Assembly: GCA_963841635.1 (NCBI GenBank)
Contig: CAWJDO010000002.1
Coordinates: 3,224,001-3,288,000 of the forward strand
Length of the DNA stretch: 64,000 bases
Direction of reading: 5' to 3'
DNA from: DASWZN01 sp963841635
GTDB lineage: Bacteria; Acidobacteriota; Terriglobia; Bryobacterales; Bryobacteraceae
Shown here: positions 36,065-43,885 of the stretch, piece after piece
How positions within the stretch are numbered: position 1 is the stretch's first letter
Layout of the letters: each line of letters opens with the position of its first letter
The notes under the pieces: model-generated
Told to the model about the DNA's origin: nothing
What the model saw: only the letters and a program-made list of their open reading frames with translations
Databases searched by the model: none
Translations under genes and position numbers: made by a program

Positions 36065-38068
36065 CTACATGATCGCCGTCGGCGGCGCCGGCTCGTCGGG
36101 GCTGCCGGCGTTGGCCAGCGGCTGCTTGGTCAGGATGAATCCCAGCGCCACCAGGACCAGGGCCGCCAGGGCCAGAGCGATCGGCGAGCCGTCGCGAAAC
36201 ACCGCCGGCATCTGCCAGTTCTTCACCGCGGCGTAACGGAAGCGGTATGCCGCGATCGCGAGGCCGGCCATCGCCTCGCCGGCGATCAGGCCCGAGGCCG
36301 TCAGGACGCCCGCGTTCTCTACGCGCGCCTTCTGCGCATCGTTGAAGCCGCGGCGGTCGCGCATCCGGTCGGTGGCCCAGCGGAGCAGCCCGCCGACGAA
36401 CATCGCGAAGGTGGTCTCGAGCGGGAGGTACATCCCGATGGCGAACAGCATGGGACTGCGGACCTGCAGCATGATGAGCGCAAACCCCATCAGCACGCCC
36501 ACTCCAATGAGCGGCCAGGCCATGTTGCCGCCCACGATGCCCTGCGCCAGCGACGCCATCAGGCCGGCTTGCGGAGCGGGGATCGCGGCGCTGCCGAAGC
36601 CGCCGAACCCCTTGTGCAACACCAGCAGCGGAAAGTACAGCGCGGCGCTGGCCACTATGATTCCCAGGATGTCGCCGATCTCCATGCTGCGCGGCGTGCC
36701 GCCGAGGATGTGCCCGACCTTGAGATCCTGCAGCATCTCGCCCGCGACGGCGGAAGAGACGCACACCACGGCCGCGACGCCCAGCACGGCGGCCACTCCT
36801 CCGGCACCCGAAACGCCCAGCGCGACCATCAACAGCGCCGCGACCACCAGTGTGGCCAGGGTCAGCCCGGAGACCGGGTTGTTCGAGGAGCCGATCAGTC
36901 CCACCAGGTTCCCCGATACCGCCGCGAAGAAGAAACCGAGCACCACCATCACCAGCGCGGCGACCACGCCTCCCGGCAATTGCCCCGAGAAGTAGGTGTA
37001 GAGCAGAATCATGCACAGGAGGACCGCCACGAGCCCTCCGAACACCGTCCGCACGCTCAGGTCGCGATCGAGGCGGCTGGTGCTGACACTCTGCGACCGC
37101 GCTTTGCGGAAGTCCGAAACGGCGCGGGCCATGCCGCTGGCCAGGCTCTTCCGCATGCGGAACAGCGTGTAGCAGGAGCCCACCAGCATGCCGCCCACCG
37201 CGATCTGCTTGACGATGGATTTCCAGATGGCGTCGGTCACCTGTTCCCAGTTCGCTCCCGGATTGGCCTTGATCAGGTCCGGGCCGAGAAAGTACGCCAG
37301 CAGCGGCACCAGCAGGCCCCAGGCCACGACGCCGCCGGAGAAATTGAGCGCGGCGAGCTTGGGGCCGATGATGTAGCCCACGCCCAGGTAGGCCGGGCTG
37401 ATGGCGGGCCCGGTGGCGAGCGTCACGCCGCCCACTCCCACTTGCTGCGTGTACCCCTTGGTGACCAGCTTCACGGCGCTCTTGCCCATGTCGCCTATTC
37501 GGACCAGGAACGAGTTGCTGGCCGAGAAGATGTTGAACGCGCCAAGCAGGTATATGGCGGCGCCAAAGCCCATGTTGTAGAAAAGGACCCTGGCGGCCTG
37601 CGCTCCCTGTTGGCCCGCGATGTGGATTTGCGAGGCGGCCACCGATTCCGGGAACACCAGCTCCGGGTCTTCCACCATCACGCGCCGCAACAGCGTCACG
37701 AAGAGAATGCCCAGGACGCCGCCGACCAGCATCAGCGCCGTCGATTTCCAATACGCTTCCCAGGAATCGAACTTGCCCCACGCGCCGGACATGACGAAGG
37801 CGGGGATGGTGAAGATGGCGCCCGCCGCCACCGATTCTCCGATCGAGCCCACGGTTCGAGCGATGTTCTCTTCAAGCAGCGAACCTTTCCGCAGCCGCAA
37901 AAGCGCCATGCCGATGACGGCCGCGGGATAGGTGGCGGCGATGGTCATCCCGGCGCGCAGGCCCAGGTAGGCGTTCGCCGCGCCCAGGACGACGGTCATC
38001 ACCAGGCCGATCAGCACAGCGCGGAAGGTGAACTCCCGCATCTCGGTCTTCTCAGGAACGTAGGGCAT
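36065..38068 (-). CDS. OPT-family oligopeptide transporter
   Basis: The 667-residue protein has about 15 hydrophobic helices. The start FTFRAVLIGLVMTVVLGAAN, then AYLGLRAGMTIAATYPAAVI, is typical of the prokaryotic OPT branch. Later segments include VAAGAIFTIPAFVMSG and GGVTLATGPAISPAYLGVGY. It would import small peptides or peptide-like metal chelates with protons. I start at MPYVPEKTEM (ATG 38068); upstream in-frame ATGs lie in sequence without family resemblance. Confidence 0.88.
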   Translation of the reverse strand: MPYVPEKTEMREFTFRAVLIGLVMTVVLGAANAYLGLRAGMTIAATYPAAVIGMALLRLRKGSLLEENIARTVGSIGESVAAGAIFTIPAFVMSGAWGKFDSWEAYWKSTALMLVGGVLGILFVTLLRRVMVEDPELVFPESVAASQIHIAGQQGAQAARVLFYNMGFGAAIYLLGAFNIFSASNSFLVRIGDMGKSAVKLVTKGYTQQVGVGGVTLATGPAISPAYLGVGYIIGPKLAALNFSGGVVAWGLLVPLLAYFLGPDLIKANPGANWEQVTDAIWKSIVKQIAVGGMLVGSCYTLFRMRKSLASGMARAVSDFRKARSQSVSTSRLDRDLSVRTVFGGLVAVLLCMILLYTYFSGQLPGGVVAALVMVVLGFFFAAVSGNLVGLIGSSNNPVSGLTLATLVVAALLMVALGVSGAGGVAAVLGVAAVVCVSSAVAGEMLQDLKVGHILGGTPRSMEIGDILGIIVASAALYFPLLVLHKGFGGFGSAAIPAPQAGLMASLAQGIVGGNMAWPLIGVGVLMGFALIMLQVRSPMLFAIGMYLPLETTFAMFVGGLLRWATDRMRDRRGFNDAQKARVENAGVLTASGLIAGEAMAGLAIAAYRFRYAAVKNWQMPAVFRDGSPIALALAALVLVALGFILTKQPLANAGSPDEPAPPTAIM

Positions 38069-38164
38069 CAGCGAAGGCCTCCGAACGGCCATCATACCGA
38101 AAACGGGGAGGGTACACTTTGTCGCGGGACAACCGGGGGCGCCACGCTCTGGCATGCCGCGGAC

Positions 38165-38183
38165 GCCGGGCGCTGCCCCCGGC
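38165..38183 (-). terminator. Hairpin directly after flgL
   Basis: GCCGGG and CCCGGC arms enclose a 7-nt loop, beginning one base after the flgL stop. No run of T follows. It is the most likely end signal of the flagellar transcript. Confidence 0.4.
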
Positions 38184-38184
38184 T

Positions 38185-39126
38185 TTACCCCAGATAGTCG
38201 AACAGGGTGTTGGTGGGCAGTTTCGCGCGCGCCGAAAGCGAGGCATCGCGTTGCGTGTTGGCCTGGGTCAGCTCGATGGCGTCGGTGGTGATGTCGGCAT
38301 CCGTCAAGGAGCTCAATTGCGTGCGCTGATTGACTTCGAGCGTTTGCGCCGCGTTGGTGGCGTCGGCGACGTTGTTCTGCACGACGCCATAGAAGGCGAG
38401 CTGTTGGTTCAACTGATCGCCCGCCTGGGTCACCTCGGCGAGGGCGTTGGTGATGGCCGTGGTCTGAGCCTGATACTGAGCGTCGTACTGCGGGTCGGTC
38501 TGGGGCACGGTCGGCCCGTTCTGGAGAGCGGCTTTCAGGTGGGCCAGGGCTCCCAGCGCGCTCCCGCCCGGCGCTTCGAAAACCTGCTGCCCGCTGCGGG
38601 CGATCGCAAACGTGCTGCCATTGGGATGCATCGCCTGGCGCGTCGATGCCGAGCCGTTATAGCCGCTCACGTTCCCGCTGGCATCGATGCTGTATGGGGC
38701 CACCTGGTCCGTATCCCCGCTGAACAGATAGCGGCCTGAGGTCTCGGTGTTCGCCGACGCCAGAACCTGCCTGACAGACGCATCCACCTGGCTCGCCAGC
38801 GACTGCCGCTGTTCGGGCGTACAGGTTTCGCTGGCGCCCTGCGTGCCCAAGGTATTGGCCTGCTGTAGGGACTGAACCGCGTTACTGACGGCCTGTTCGG
38901 CGGCGTCGGTCTCCGACTTGAACATTCCCAGGTTCGTCTCGATCTGGAGCGTCTGCGCGAGTTGGGAGCGCAACGAAAGCGCCGGGCCGATGATGTCCGG
39001 GGCATCCGACGCCGTGCTCAACCTGGTGCCCGAGCTGATTTCGCGTTCGGCCTGCGCCGCGCGGTTCTCGGTCTTGTTCAACGCGCTCAGGAACCTTTCG
39101 TCAGCGGGGCTGATTCCCTGGATCAT
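38185..39126 (-). CDS. flgL: Flagellar hook-filament junction protein FlgL (HAP3)
   Basis: The 313-residue protein has a flagellin-like helical N-terminus (ISPADERFLSALNKTENRAA with SSGTRLSTASDAP) and C-terminus (AQTLEVNQRTQLSSLTDADI, then TTDAIELTQANTQRDASLSA), plus a variable middle with GRYLFSGD. It joins hook and filament outside the cell. It is the last gene of the flgM-flgN-flgK-flgL group. Its ribosome site GAGGTGA is the last of three 16-bp repeat copies after the flgK stop. Confidence 0.9.
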   Translation of the reverse strand: MIQGISPADERFLSALNKTENRAAQAEREISSGTRLSTASDAPDIIGPALSLRSQLAQTLQIETNLGMFKSETDAAEQAVSNAVQSLQQANTLGTQGASETCTPEQRQSLASQVDASVRQVLASANTETSGRYLFSGDTDQVAPYSIDASGNVSGYNGSASTRQAMHPNGSTFAIARSGQQVFEAPGGSALGALAHLKAALQNGPTVPQTDPQYDAQYQAQTTAITNALAEVTQAGDQLNQQLAFYGVVQNNVADATNAAQTLEVNQRTQLSSLTDADITTDAIELTQANTQRDASLSARAKLPTNTLFDYLG

Positions 39127-39172
39127 AGATTCACCTCACGGCTTGCTCACCTCACGGCTTGCTCATCTCACG
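39127..39172 (-). repeat. 16-bp stop/SD module repeated between flgK and flgL
   Basis: On the minus strand the unit CGTGAGGTGAGCAAGC follows itself, in slightly altered form, for about 2.8 copies. The first copy contains the flgK stop TGA, and the last supplies the Shine-Dalgarno GAGGTGA before the flgL ATG. Each copy holds a TGA and an SD-like GAGGTGA or GAGATGA. Confidence 0.85.
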
Positions 39173-40529
39173 ACCGGAGCATATCCATCAAGTTTTGGGT
39201 CAGCTCGTTCAGCATGGTCACCATGTGCGACGTGGCCTGATAAGCGCGCTGGTACTCGAGCATCTTGATGGCTTCGGTATCGAGCGACACGCCCTGTGTA
39301 TTGGAGCGCGTGGCACGTGCCTGGTCCAGCAAGTCCTGCTGGGTCGTCTGGTCCTGCCTGGCGGTGTCGAGCGACTGTCCGACTTGAGACGCCAGCCTGG
39401 AATAGTACTGCGTGAACGTCATGCCGGCGAGCTGCGGGGAGTTGGCTAGGGCGGCCAGGCTCAGCGCGTTGCCGTTGCCTCCCGGAGCGGAGGGCAGCGC
39501 GGCCGCCAGTTGGTCGGTGGTTATGCCTGTCATCTGGAAGGTGGCTGCCGCATTTCCCGGGCTGTTGTAGCTGAACAACTGGGCGCCCTGGTTCCCCGAC
39601 TGGTCCACTCCGTTCAGCAGGGCGTTGTTGACCTGATCGGAGATGCCTGCCGCCAACTGGTTCAGGTTGTCGCAGTACCCAGGCAGTACGGTGTTCCTTA
39701 TGTTGATCATCGCCGCGAGGCGCCCGCCCGTCAGTTGGGCTGTCACATCCTTACCGGAGGCGTCTTTCACTACGGTGGCGCCGCTGCCGGTGGATGCCTG
39801 AATGGCGTAGTGCTGGTTCCCCATCACCAGCGGGGTCTGGCCGTCCAGGAGTACGGTGACCGAGCCGTCCGACTGCCGCAAAACGGTAACGTTGGCGTAC
39901 TCGGCCAGACTCTCGATTGCGTTGTGCAGGGTGGCGTCCACGGCCTGGTCCGAGGCGCTCTGTGGATCGCTGTTGATCTGGGTGTTGAGCTGCGCGATCT
40001 GTTGGGTCAGACCGTTGATGGTGCTCGCGGCGCTCGAGATCCTCTGGTTCAGGTTGAGGGAAGCGTTGCCGAGACCTGTGATGGTGCTGTTGAACTGATG
40101 GGTCAGCTCCGTCGCGCTCGAGAGCACGTTGTTGCGCGCCACCGCGTCGTTGGGAGAAACGCTCAACGCGGAGAAGGATTGAAAGAACGCATCGAGCGCC
40201 CGGGGGATGCCGGAATCGCCCGTCACATTGAATAGCGGCTCAATACTGGAGAGCTCGATGACCGACTGATCCGCGGTTCCGAAGGCCTGCTGGTCCGTCC
40301 GGACGGCCTGTTCGGCATACTCGTCGCGGCTGTTCTGGATCTCGCCCGCCGTGACTCCGCCCTGGAGTCCCATTCTCGGATCGAAGGGCAGCGCCACGGG
40401 GGTGAAGTCCTGGCGGGCAAATCCGGGGGTTCCCGAGTTCTCGACGTTGTTGCCCACGGTGTTGAGGGCCTGCGAGAACACTCCCAGGGCGTCGGCCGCG
40501 GTCGTCAGGGTGTTGAACAGGCCCGGCAT
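39168..40529 (-). CDS. flgK: Flagellar hook-associated protein FlgK (HAP1)
   Basis: The 453-residue protein starts with the rod/hook family signature (LFNTLTTAADALGVFSQALN, then VGNNVENSGTPGFARQDFTP) and ends with the C-terminal heptads ASQVGQSLDTARQDQTTQQD and YQRAYQATSHMVTMLNELTQ. FlgK sits directly on the hook. The start ATG is five bases after the flgN-like stop, so the genes are tightly linked. Confidence 0.95.
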   Translation of the reverse strand: MPGLFNTLTTAADALGVFSQALNTVGNNVENSGTPGFARQDFTPVALPFDPRMGLQGGVTAGEIQNSRDEYAEQAVRTDQQAFGTADQSVIELSSIEPLFNVTGDSGIPRALDAFFQSFSALSVSPNDAVARNNVLSSATELTHQFNSTITGLGNASLNLNQRISSAASTINGLTQQIAQLNTQINSDPQSASDQAVDATLHNAIESLAEYANVTVLRQSDGSVTVLLDGQTPLVMGNQHYAIQASTGSGATVVKDASGKDVTAQLTGGRLAAMINIRNTVLPGYCDNLNQLAAGISDQVNNALLNGVDQSGNQGAQLFSYNSPGNAAATFQMTGITTDQLAAALPSAPGGNGNALSLAALANSPQLAGMTFTQYYSRLASQVGQSLDTARQDQTTQQDLLDQARATRSNTQGVSLDTEAIKMLEYQRAYQATSHMVTMLNELTQNLMDMLRS

Positions 40530-40534
40530 GCGCT

Positions 40535-41245
40535 TTAACCCTCCACGGAAAGGCTTCGTGGCGGCAGCGAACGCGCCGGTTCGCCGGCTTGATTGTAACC
40601 GGCGGCAGTGGTAAGCGTGAGCGCCTCAAACCAGCCGGCTCGAAAGCGGGCTGCGCCCTCCAGCAACGCCGCAACCCTGCGCCCCGTTCGGCGTAGCACG
40701 GTCAGCCCGGCCAGCAATTCGCGTTTCCGCGCCGGCGGCAACTCGCCCGCCAGGCGCCGCACCTCTTCGAGGCTGGCGCAGGCTTGCTCGAGGAATGGCC
40801 GGCTGCGGTCCAGGTTGTCGGCCGACGGAAACAACAACAACCGCCGCGCGCGCTCGGCCGCGGCTTCGGCCAGCCGGAGCTGGCTTTCCCCACGGCTCAT
40901 TGCCTTCATTGCCGGATCGCCACAGCTCGTTGCCGGATCGCCACAGCTCATTGCCGGATCGCCACAGCTCATTGCCGGATCGCCACAGCTCATTGCCGGA
41001 TCGCCACAGCTCATTGCCGGATCGCCACAGCTCATTGCCGGATCGCCATGGCTCATTGCCAGATCGCCATGGCTCATTGCCAGATCGCCATGGCTCATTG
41101 CCGGATCGCCACAGCTCATTGCCGGATCGCCACAGCTCATTGCCGGATCGCCATGGCTCATTGCCAGATCGCCATGGCTCATTGCCGGATCGCCATGGCT
41201 GATTGCCGGATCGCCACAGCTCATTGCCGGATCGCCACGGCTCAT
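40535..41245 (-). CDS. FlgN-like flagellar protein with an N-terminal tandem-repeat extension
   Basis: The core (from Met116, ATG 40900: MSRGESQLRLAEAAAERARR) is a 121-residue helical protein with GYNQAGEP near its end. Its place between flgM and flgK suggests the FlgN export chaperone for FlgK and FlgL. Upstream and in frame are 16 copies of a 7-residue unit MS(C/H/R)GD(P/L)A, one starting with Ile and one with Thr. The first ATG (41245) overlaps the flgM stop as ATGA. Because nearly every unit begins with ATG, translation could start at many places; the extension may be largely untranslated. Confidence 0.65.
   Translation of the reverse strand: MSRGDPAMSCGDPAISHGDPAMSHGDLAMSHGDPAMSCGDPAMSCGDPAMSHGDLAMSHGDLAMSHGDPAMSCGDPAMSCGDPAMSCGDPAMSCGDPAMSCGDPATSCGDPAMKAMSRGESQLRLAEAAAERARRLLLFPSADNLDRSRPFLEQACASLEEVRRLAGELPPARKRELLAGLTVLRRTGRRVAALLEGAARFRAGWFEALTLTTAAGYNQAGEPARSLPPRSLSVEG
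40910..41245 (-). repeat. 16 x 21-bp tandem repeat spanning the flgM stop/flgN start junction
   Basis: Each 21-bp unit on the minus strand contains GGCGATCCGGCAATGAGC or a one- or two-base variant. This is the sequence formed by the flgM C-terminal codons, its stop and the flgN start (GCGATCCGGCA joined to ATGAGC). The period is a multiple of three, so all units are in frame. Two subtypes (C/T variants giving Cys or His) are interspersed in blocks. Confidence 0.95.
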
Positions 41246-41526
41246 TGCCGGATCGCCTCGTCCACCATCCGCCGGCTCACTTCGACCGAATCCACCTGGT
41301 AGCGCCCCGCACGGAAGTCCGTTGAAAGCTGCGCGACGCGCGCAGCGCGGGCGGACGCACCACCGTCTGACGACGCCATCAGGTGAGCGGACAAATCGGA
41401 GAGTTGGACGCGATCACGATCCGGCCCGGTCAGGCCGTTCTTTCCCGCCCCGCCGGATCCGATGCCGTTGGTCTTGCCAAGTTGCGACACTCCCGACGAA
41501 TCGATCGGGCTTTGATTGATCTTCAT
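41242..41526 (-). CDS. flgM: Anti-sigma-28 factor FlgM
   Basis: The 94-residue protein has the FlgM pattern: a disordered Ser/Gly-rich N-terminus (SPIDSSGVSQLGKTNG), a middle DRVQLSDLSAHL, and the sigma-binding C-terminal helices (ARAARVAQLSTDFRAGRYQV, then SVEVSRRMVDEAI). FlgM holds FliA inactive until it is exported through the completed hook. A GGAGG ribosome site precedes the ATG and a sigma-28 promoter lies upstream. The stop is fused with the first ATG of the next gene. Confidence 0.9.
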   Translation of the reverse strand: MKINQSPIDSSGVSQLGKTNGIGSGGAGKNGLTGPDRDRVQLSDLSAHLMASSDGGASARAARVAQLSTDFRAGRYQVDSVEVSRRMVDEAIRQ

Positions 41527-41554
41527 CGAGCGCTGCCTCCACCCTTCAGTACCC

Positions 41555-41582
41555 TTATCGGCAGAGGAGGAGCTCAGGTTTA
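41555..41582 (-). promoter_or_regulatory. Sigma-28 (FliA) promoter of flgM
   Basis: On the minus strand, TAAA is followed after 16 nt by GCCGATAA, an exact match to the FliA -10 box; the usual spacing in the E. coli consensus is 15. It lies 29 bp upstream of the flgM ATG. This places flgM, and probably flgN-flgK-flgL, in the late flagellar class. Confidence 0.8.
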
Positions 41583-41613
41583 GGCGGGGGAAGGAATTGA
41601 TTTGCAGGGTCGT

Positions 41614-41880
41614 TCAGGACGCCGCTTCGAAAACCGACCGATAGTAGGCCAGCAGCTTGGTTTCCTCACACCCGATCTCCCGGGCATATTGGCGGATGTA
41701 GTTTGTATTGTAGATCCCGCCGGGGAGCTGCTCGAAGTCCTCTTCCTCGATCGCCTTCAGGAATCGAATGCTGATCTTGGTCGTCTCGGCTATGTCCCTC
41801 AGCGAGATACCCCTGTGCTGGCGCAGAGCCGGCAGGTCGATGCGTTGGTCGGCGTACAACGAAGAGCCTTTCTTGCTCAT
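41614..41880 (-). CDS. RodZ-like helix-turn-helix protein
   Basis: The 88-residue protein carries an HTH_25-type domain: IDLPALRQHRGISLRDIAET, then KISIRFLKAIEEEDFEQLPG and YNTNYIRQYAREIGCEETKL. This is the cytoplasmic N-terminal domain of RodZ-type cell-shape proteins, but here it stands alone without a membrane helix, as in short acidobacterial relatives. The role is unknown; DNA or protein binding is likely. The gap to flgM contains the sigma-28 promoter, so it is not part of that transcript's coding set. Confidence 0.75.
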   Translation of the reverse strand: MSKKGSSLYADQRIDLPALRQHRGISLRDIAETTKISIRFLKAIEEEDFEQLPGGIYNTNYIRQYAREIGCEETKLLAYYRSVFEAAS

Positions 41881-42344
41881 CCCTGGCTTCCTCTCGTTGG
41901 TTTCCCCAAACGGGGTGACGAAGAAAGCTATAGTAACACAACCTACAGGACGACTGGACTAAAAAGGTTCAAAAGCATAGCAAAGAAAGGACTCTGGCCG
42001 TCCGAGCACGCCCGAATGCGCCGCCAACTGGCCTGTCGGTCCCCTCCGGTGTGGGCAGGGGTGGAGAAGGCCAGGCGAACGCGCGGGTCTGGAGAGGGAC
42101 TTGCGAAATTCAGTTCGTCGCATCCGCGGCGAGAGGGGAAAGGGCTGAAAGCAGCGAGAGGCACCGCTCGCCACGCGCGCTCGAGACCTATCCCGTTGAC
42201 CAGGCGGGCATGTCGCTTGGGACAGCGAATCTGACGGGCTTCGGGCGGGTCTGGAGACCTGCTGCAGGCGTGGACGCCTGCCCCACAAAGGCCGACCGCC
42301 TGCCCCACAAGGCCACAAGGCCAACCTGTTATCCTTCCTATTGA
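41881..42344. other. Intergenic region before folD
   Basis: 464 bp with divergent genes on both sides. Apart from family B repeat copy 3 (42244-42286) I see no gene: the open frames are Arg/Pro-rich with no ribosome sites. Promoters for both neighbours must lie here but no strong match stands out. Confidence 0.6.
42244..42286 (+). repeat. Dispersed double-hairpin repeat, family B, copy 3 (diverged)
   Basis: Same layout as copies 1 and 2, but the second hairpin is GCAGGCGT-GG-ACGCCTGC instead of GCAGGACT-GG-AGTCCTGC. Both arms changed together, keeping the stem. The first hairpin has one G-T pair (GGGTCT/AGACCT). Confidence 0.85.
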
Positions 42345-43274
42345 ATGGCTATGCTTCTGGATGGGAACCGGGTTCGCGACGAGATTCTGGCCGAGTGCCG
42401 TTCGCGCGTCGAGGCGCTTAAAGCGGCCGGGCACCTGCCAGGCCTCGCGGTCATCCTGGTGGGCAACAACCCCGCCTCGGAAATCTACGTACGCACCAAG
42501 ATCAAGACCTGCCAGGCGCTGGGCGTCTATAGCGAAAAGCTGACGCCGCCCGCTACCGCGACCACCGAAGAGATCGTCGAGCTGGTCGAGGCCCTGAACC
42601 GGCGGCCGGACATCGACGGCATCCTGCCGCAGCTCCCCTTGCCGCCGCAAATGGACCCTAAGAAAGTGCAGCTCGCGGTCTCGCCGGACAAAGACGTCGA
42701 CGGCTTGCATCCTCTGAACCTGGGCCGTCTGGCGGCCAACCTGCCAGGTCCGCGCCCGTGCACTCCGGCCGGGATCATGGAGTTGCTGAGACGATACCAG
42801 ATCCCCATCGCGGGGCGGCACGCGGTGGTGGTGGGCCGCAGTGACCTGGTAGGCAAGCCCATCGCGCTGTTGCTGATGCATCAACACGCGACGGTGACGA
42901 TCTGCCATTCGCGCACGCCGAACCTGGCCGAAGTCTGCGCGCGGGCCGATATCCTGGTGGCGGCGATCGGCCGGCCGGCGCTGATCACGCGCGATTTCAT
43001 CAAGCCGGGCTCGACCGTCATCGACGTCGGCACCAACCGCATTTCGGACCGCGAGGAAGCCGCGCGCGTCTTCAGGAATTCGGCCGCGAAGCTCGCGGAG
43101 TTCGATCGCAAGGGCAGCCTGCTGGTGGGCGATGTCGATCCCATCGATGTAGTCGAGGTGGCCGGCGCGTACACGCCGGTGCCTGGCGGCGTGGGGCCGC
43201 TGACCATTTCCATGCTCATGGTGAACACGATCGAAGCCGCGGAGCGGGAGCTCGGGAAGGCATGCTTCGCGTAG
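42345..43274 (+). CDS. folD: Methylenetetrahydrofolate dehydrogenase/cyclohydrolase
   Basis: FolD interconverts methylene-, methenyl- and formyl-tetrahydrofolate, supplying one-carbon units (for example to PurH). Signatures seen: VGNNPASEIYVRTKIKTCQA with the catalytic Lys, GILPQLPLPPQMD, DKDVDGLHPLNLGRL, and the nucleotide-binding GRSDLVGKPIALLL, ending PVPGGVGPLTISMLM. The length (309) is normal. There are two ATGs two codons apart (42345 and 42351). The end overlaps coaE by 13 bp. Confidence 0.97.
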   Translation: MAMLLDGNRVRDEILAECRSRVEALKAAGHLPGLAVILVGNNPASEIYVRTKIKTCQALGVYSEKLTPPATATTEEIVELVEALNRRPDIDGILPQLPLPPQMDPKKVQLAVSPDKDVDGLHPLNLGRLAANLPGPRPCTPAGIMELLRRYQIPIAGRHAVVVGRSDLVGKPIALLLMHQHATVTICHSRTPNLAEVCARADILVAAIGRPALITRDFIKPGSTVIDVGTNRISDREEAARVFRNSAAKLAEFDRKGSLLVGDVDPIDVVEVAGAYTPVPGGVGPLTISMLMVNTIEAAERELGKACFA

Positions 43275-43885
43275 GCCTGACGGGCGGGCTGGCCTCCGGC
43301 AAGAGCTTCGTGGGGGAGGCGCTGAGCAACCTCGGCTGCCACCTTATCCAGGCGGACGAGCTGGGGCACGAGGTTCTGATGCCGGGCGCGGAAGCGTACG
43401 AGGCGGTGGTTCGGGAGTTCGGCGCGGGTGTGCTGGCCGGGGATGGCACGGTCGACCGATCCAGGCTGGCGGCCGAGGTGTTCGAACGGCCGGAGCGCCT
43501 CGCGAAGCTGAACAGCCTGGTGCATCCACCGGTGATCCGGCGCGAAGAGGAGATGCTGAAGGAGTTCGAAGCCCGGGATCCGGCGGGAATCGCCGTGATG
43601 GAGGCCGCGATTCTGATCGAGACGGGCAGCTACAAACGTTTCGCCAGGATCATCGTGGTTGTGGCCACGCGCGAGCAGCAGGTCGAACGCGCCATGGGCC
43701 GTGGGCTTTCCCGCGAGGAGGCGCTGGCGCGGATCGGGCGCCAGATGCCGCTCGAGGAGAAACGGAAGTACGCCGATTACGTCATCGACACATCGGGCCG
43801 AAAGGAAGACACCTTGCGGCAAGTAGGGGAGGTTTACCGGGCGCTGGCCGAAATCGCGGCACCCGGCGGGAGCGTTTCGCCATGA
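43262..43885 (+). CDS. coaE: Dephospho-CoA kinase
   Basis: The 207-residue P-loop kinase performs the last step of coenzyme A synthesis. It has VGLTGGLASGKS at residues 4-15, then LIQADELGHEVL, LVHPPVIRREEEML, and TREQQVERAMGRGLSREEAL with RIGRQMPLEEKR. The start lies inside folD, and its stop overlaps the next ATG (ATGA), so folD-coaE-protease form a translationally coupled group. Confidence 0.96.
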   Translation: MLRVGLTGGLASGKSFVGEALSNLGCHLIQADELGHEVLMPGAEAYEAVVREFGAGVLAGDGTVDRSRLAAEVFERPERLAKLNSLVHPPVIRREEEMLKEFEARDPAGIAVMEAAILIETGSYKRFARIIVVVATREQQVERAMGRGLSREEALARIGRQMPLEEKRKYADYVIDTSGRKEDTLRQVGEVYRALAEIAAPGGSVSP

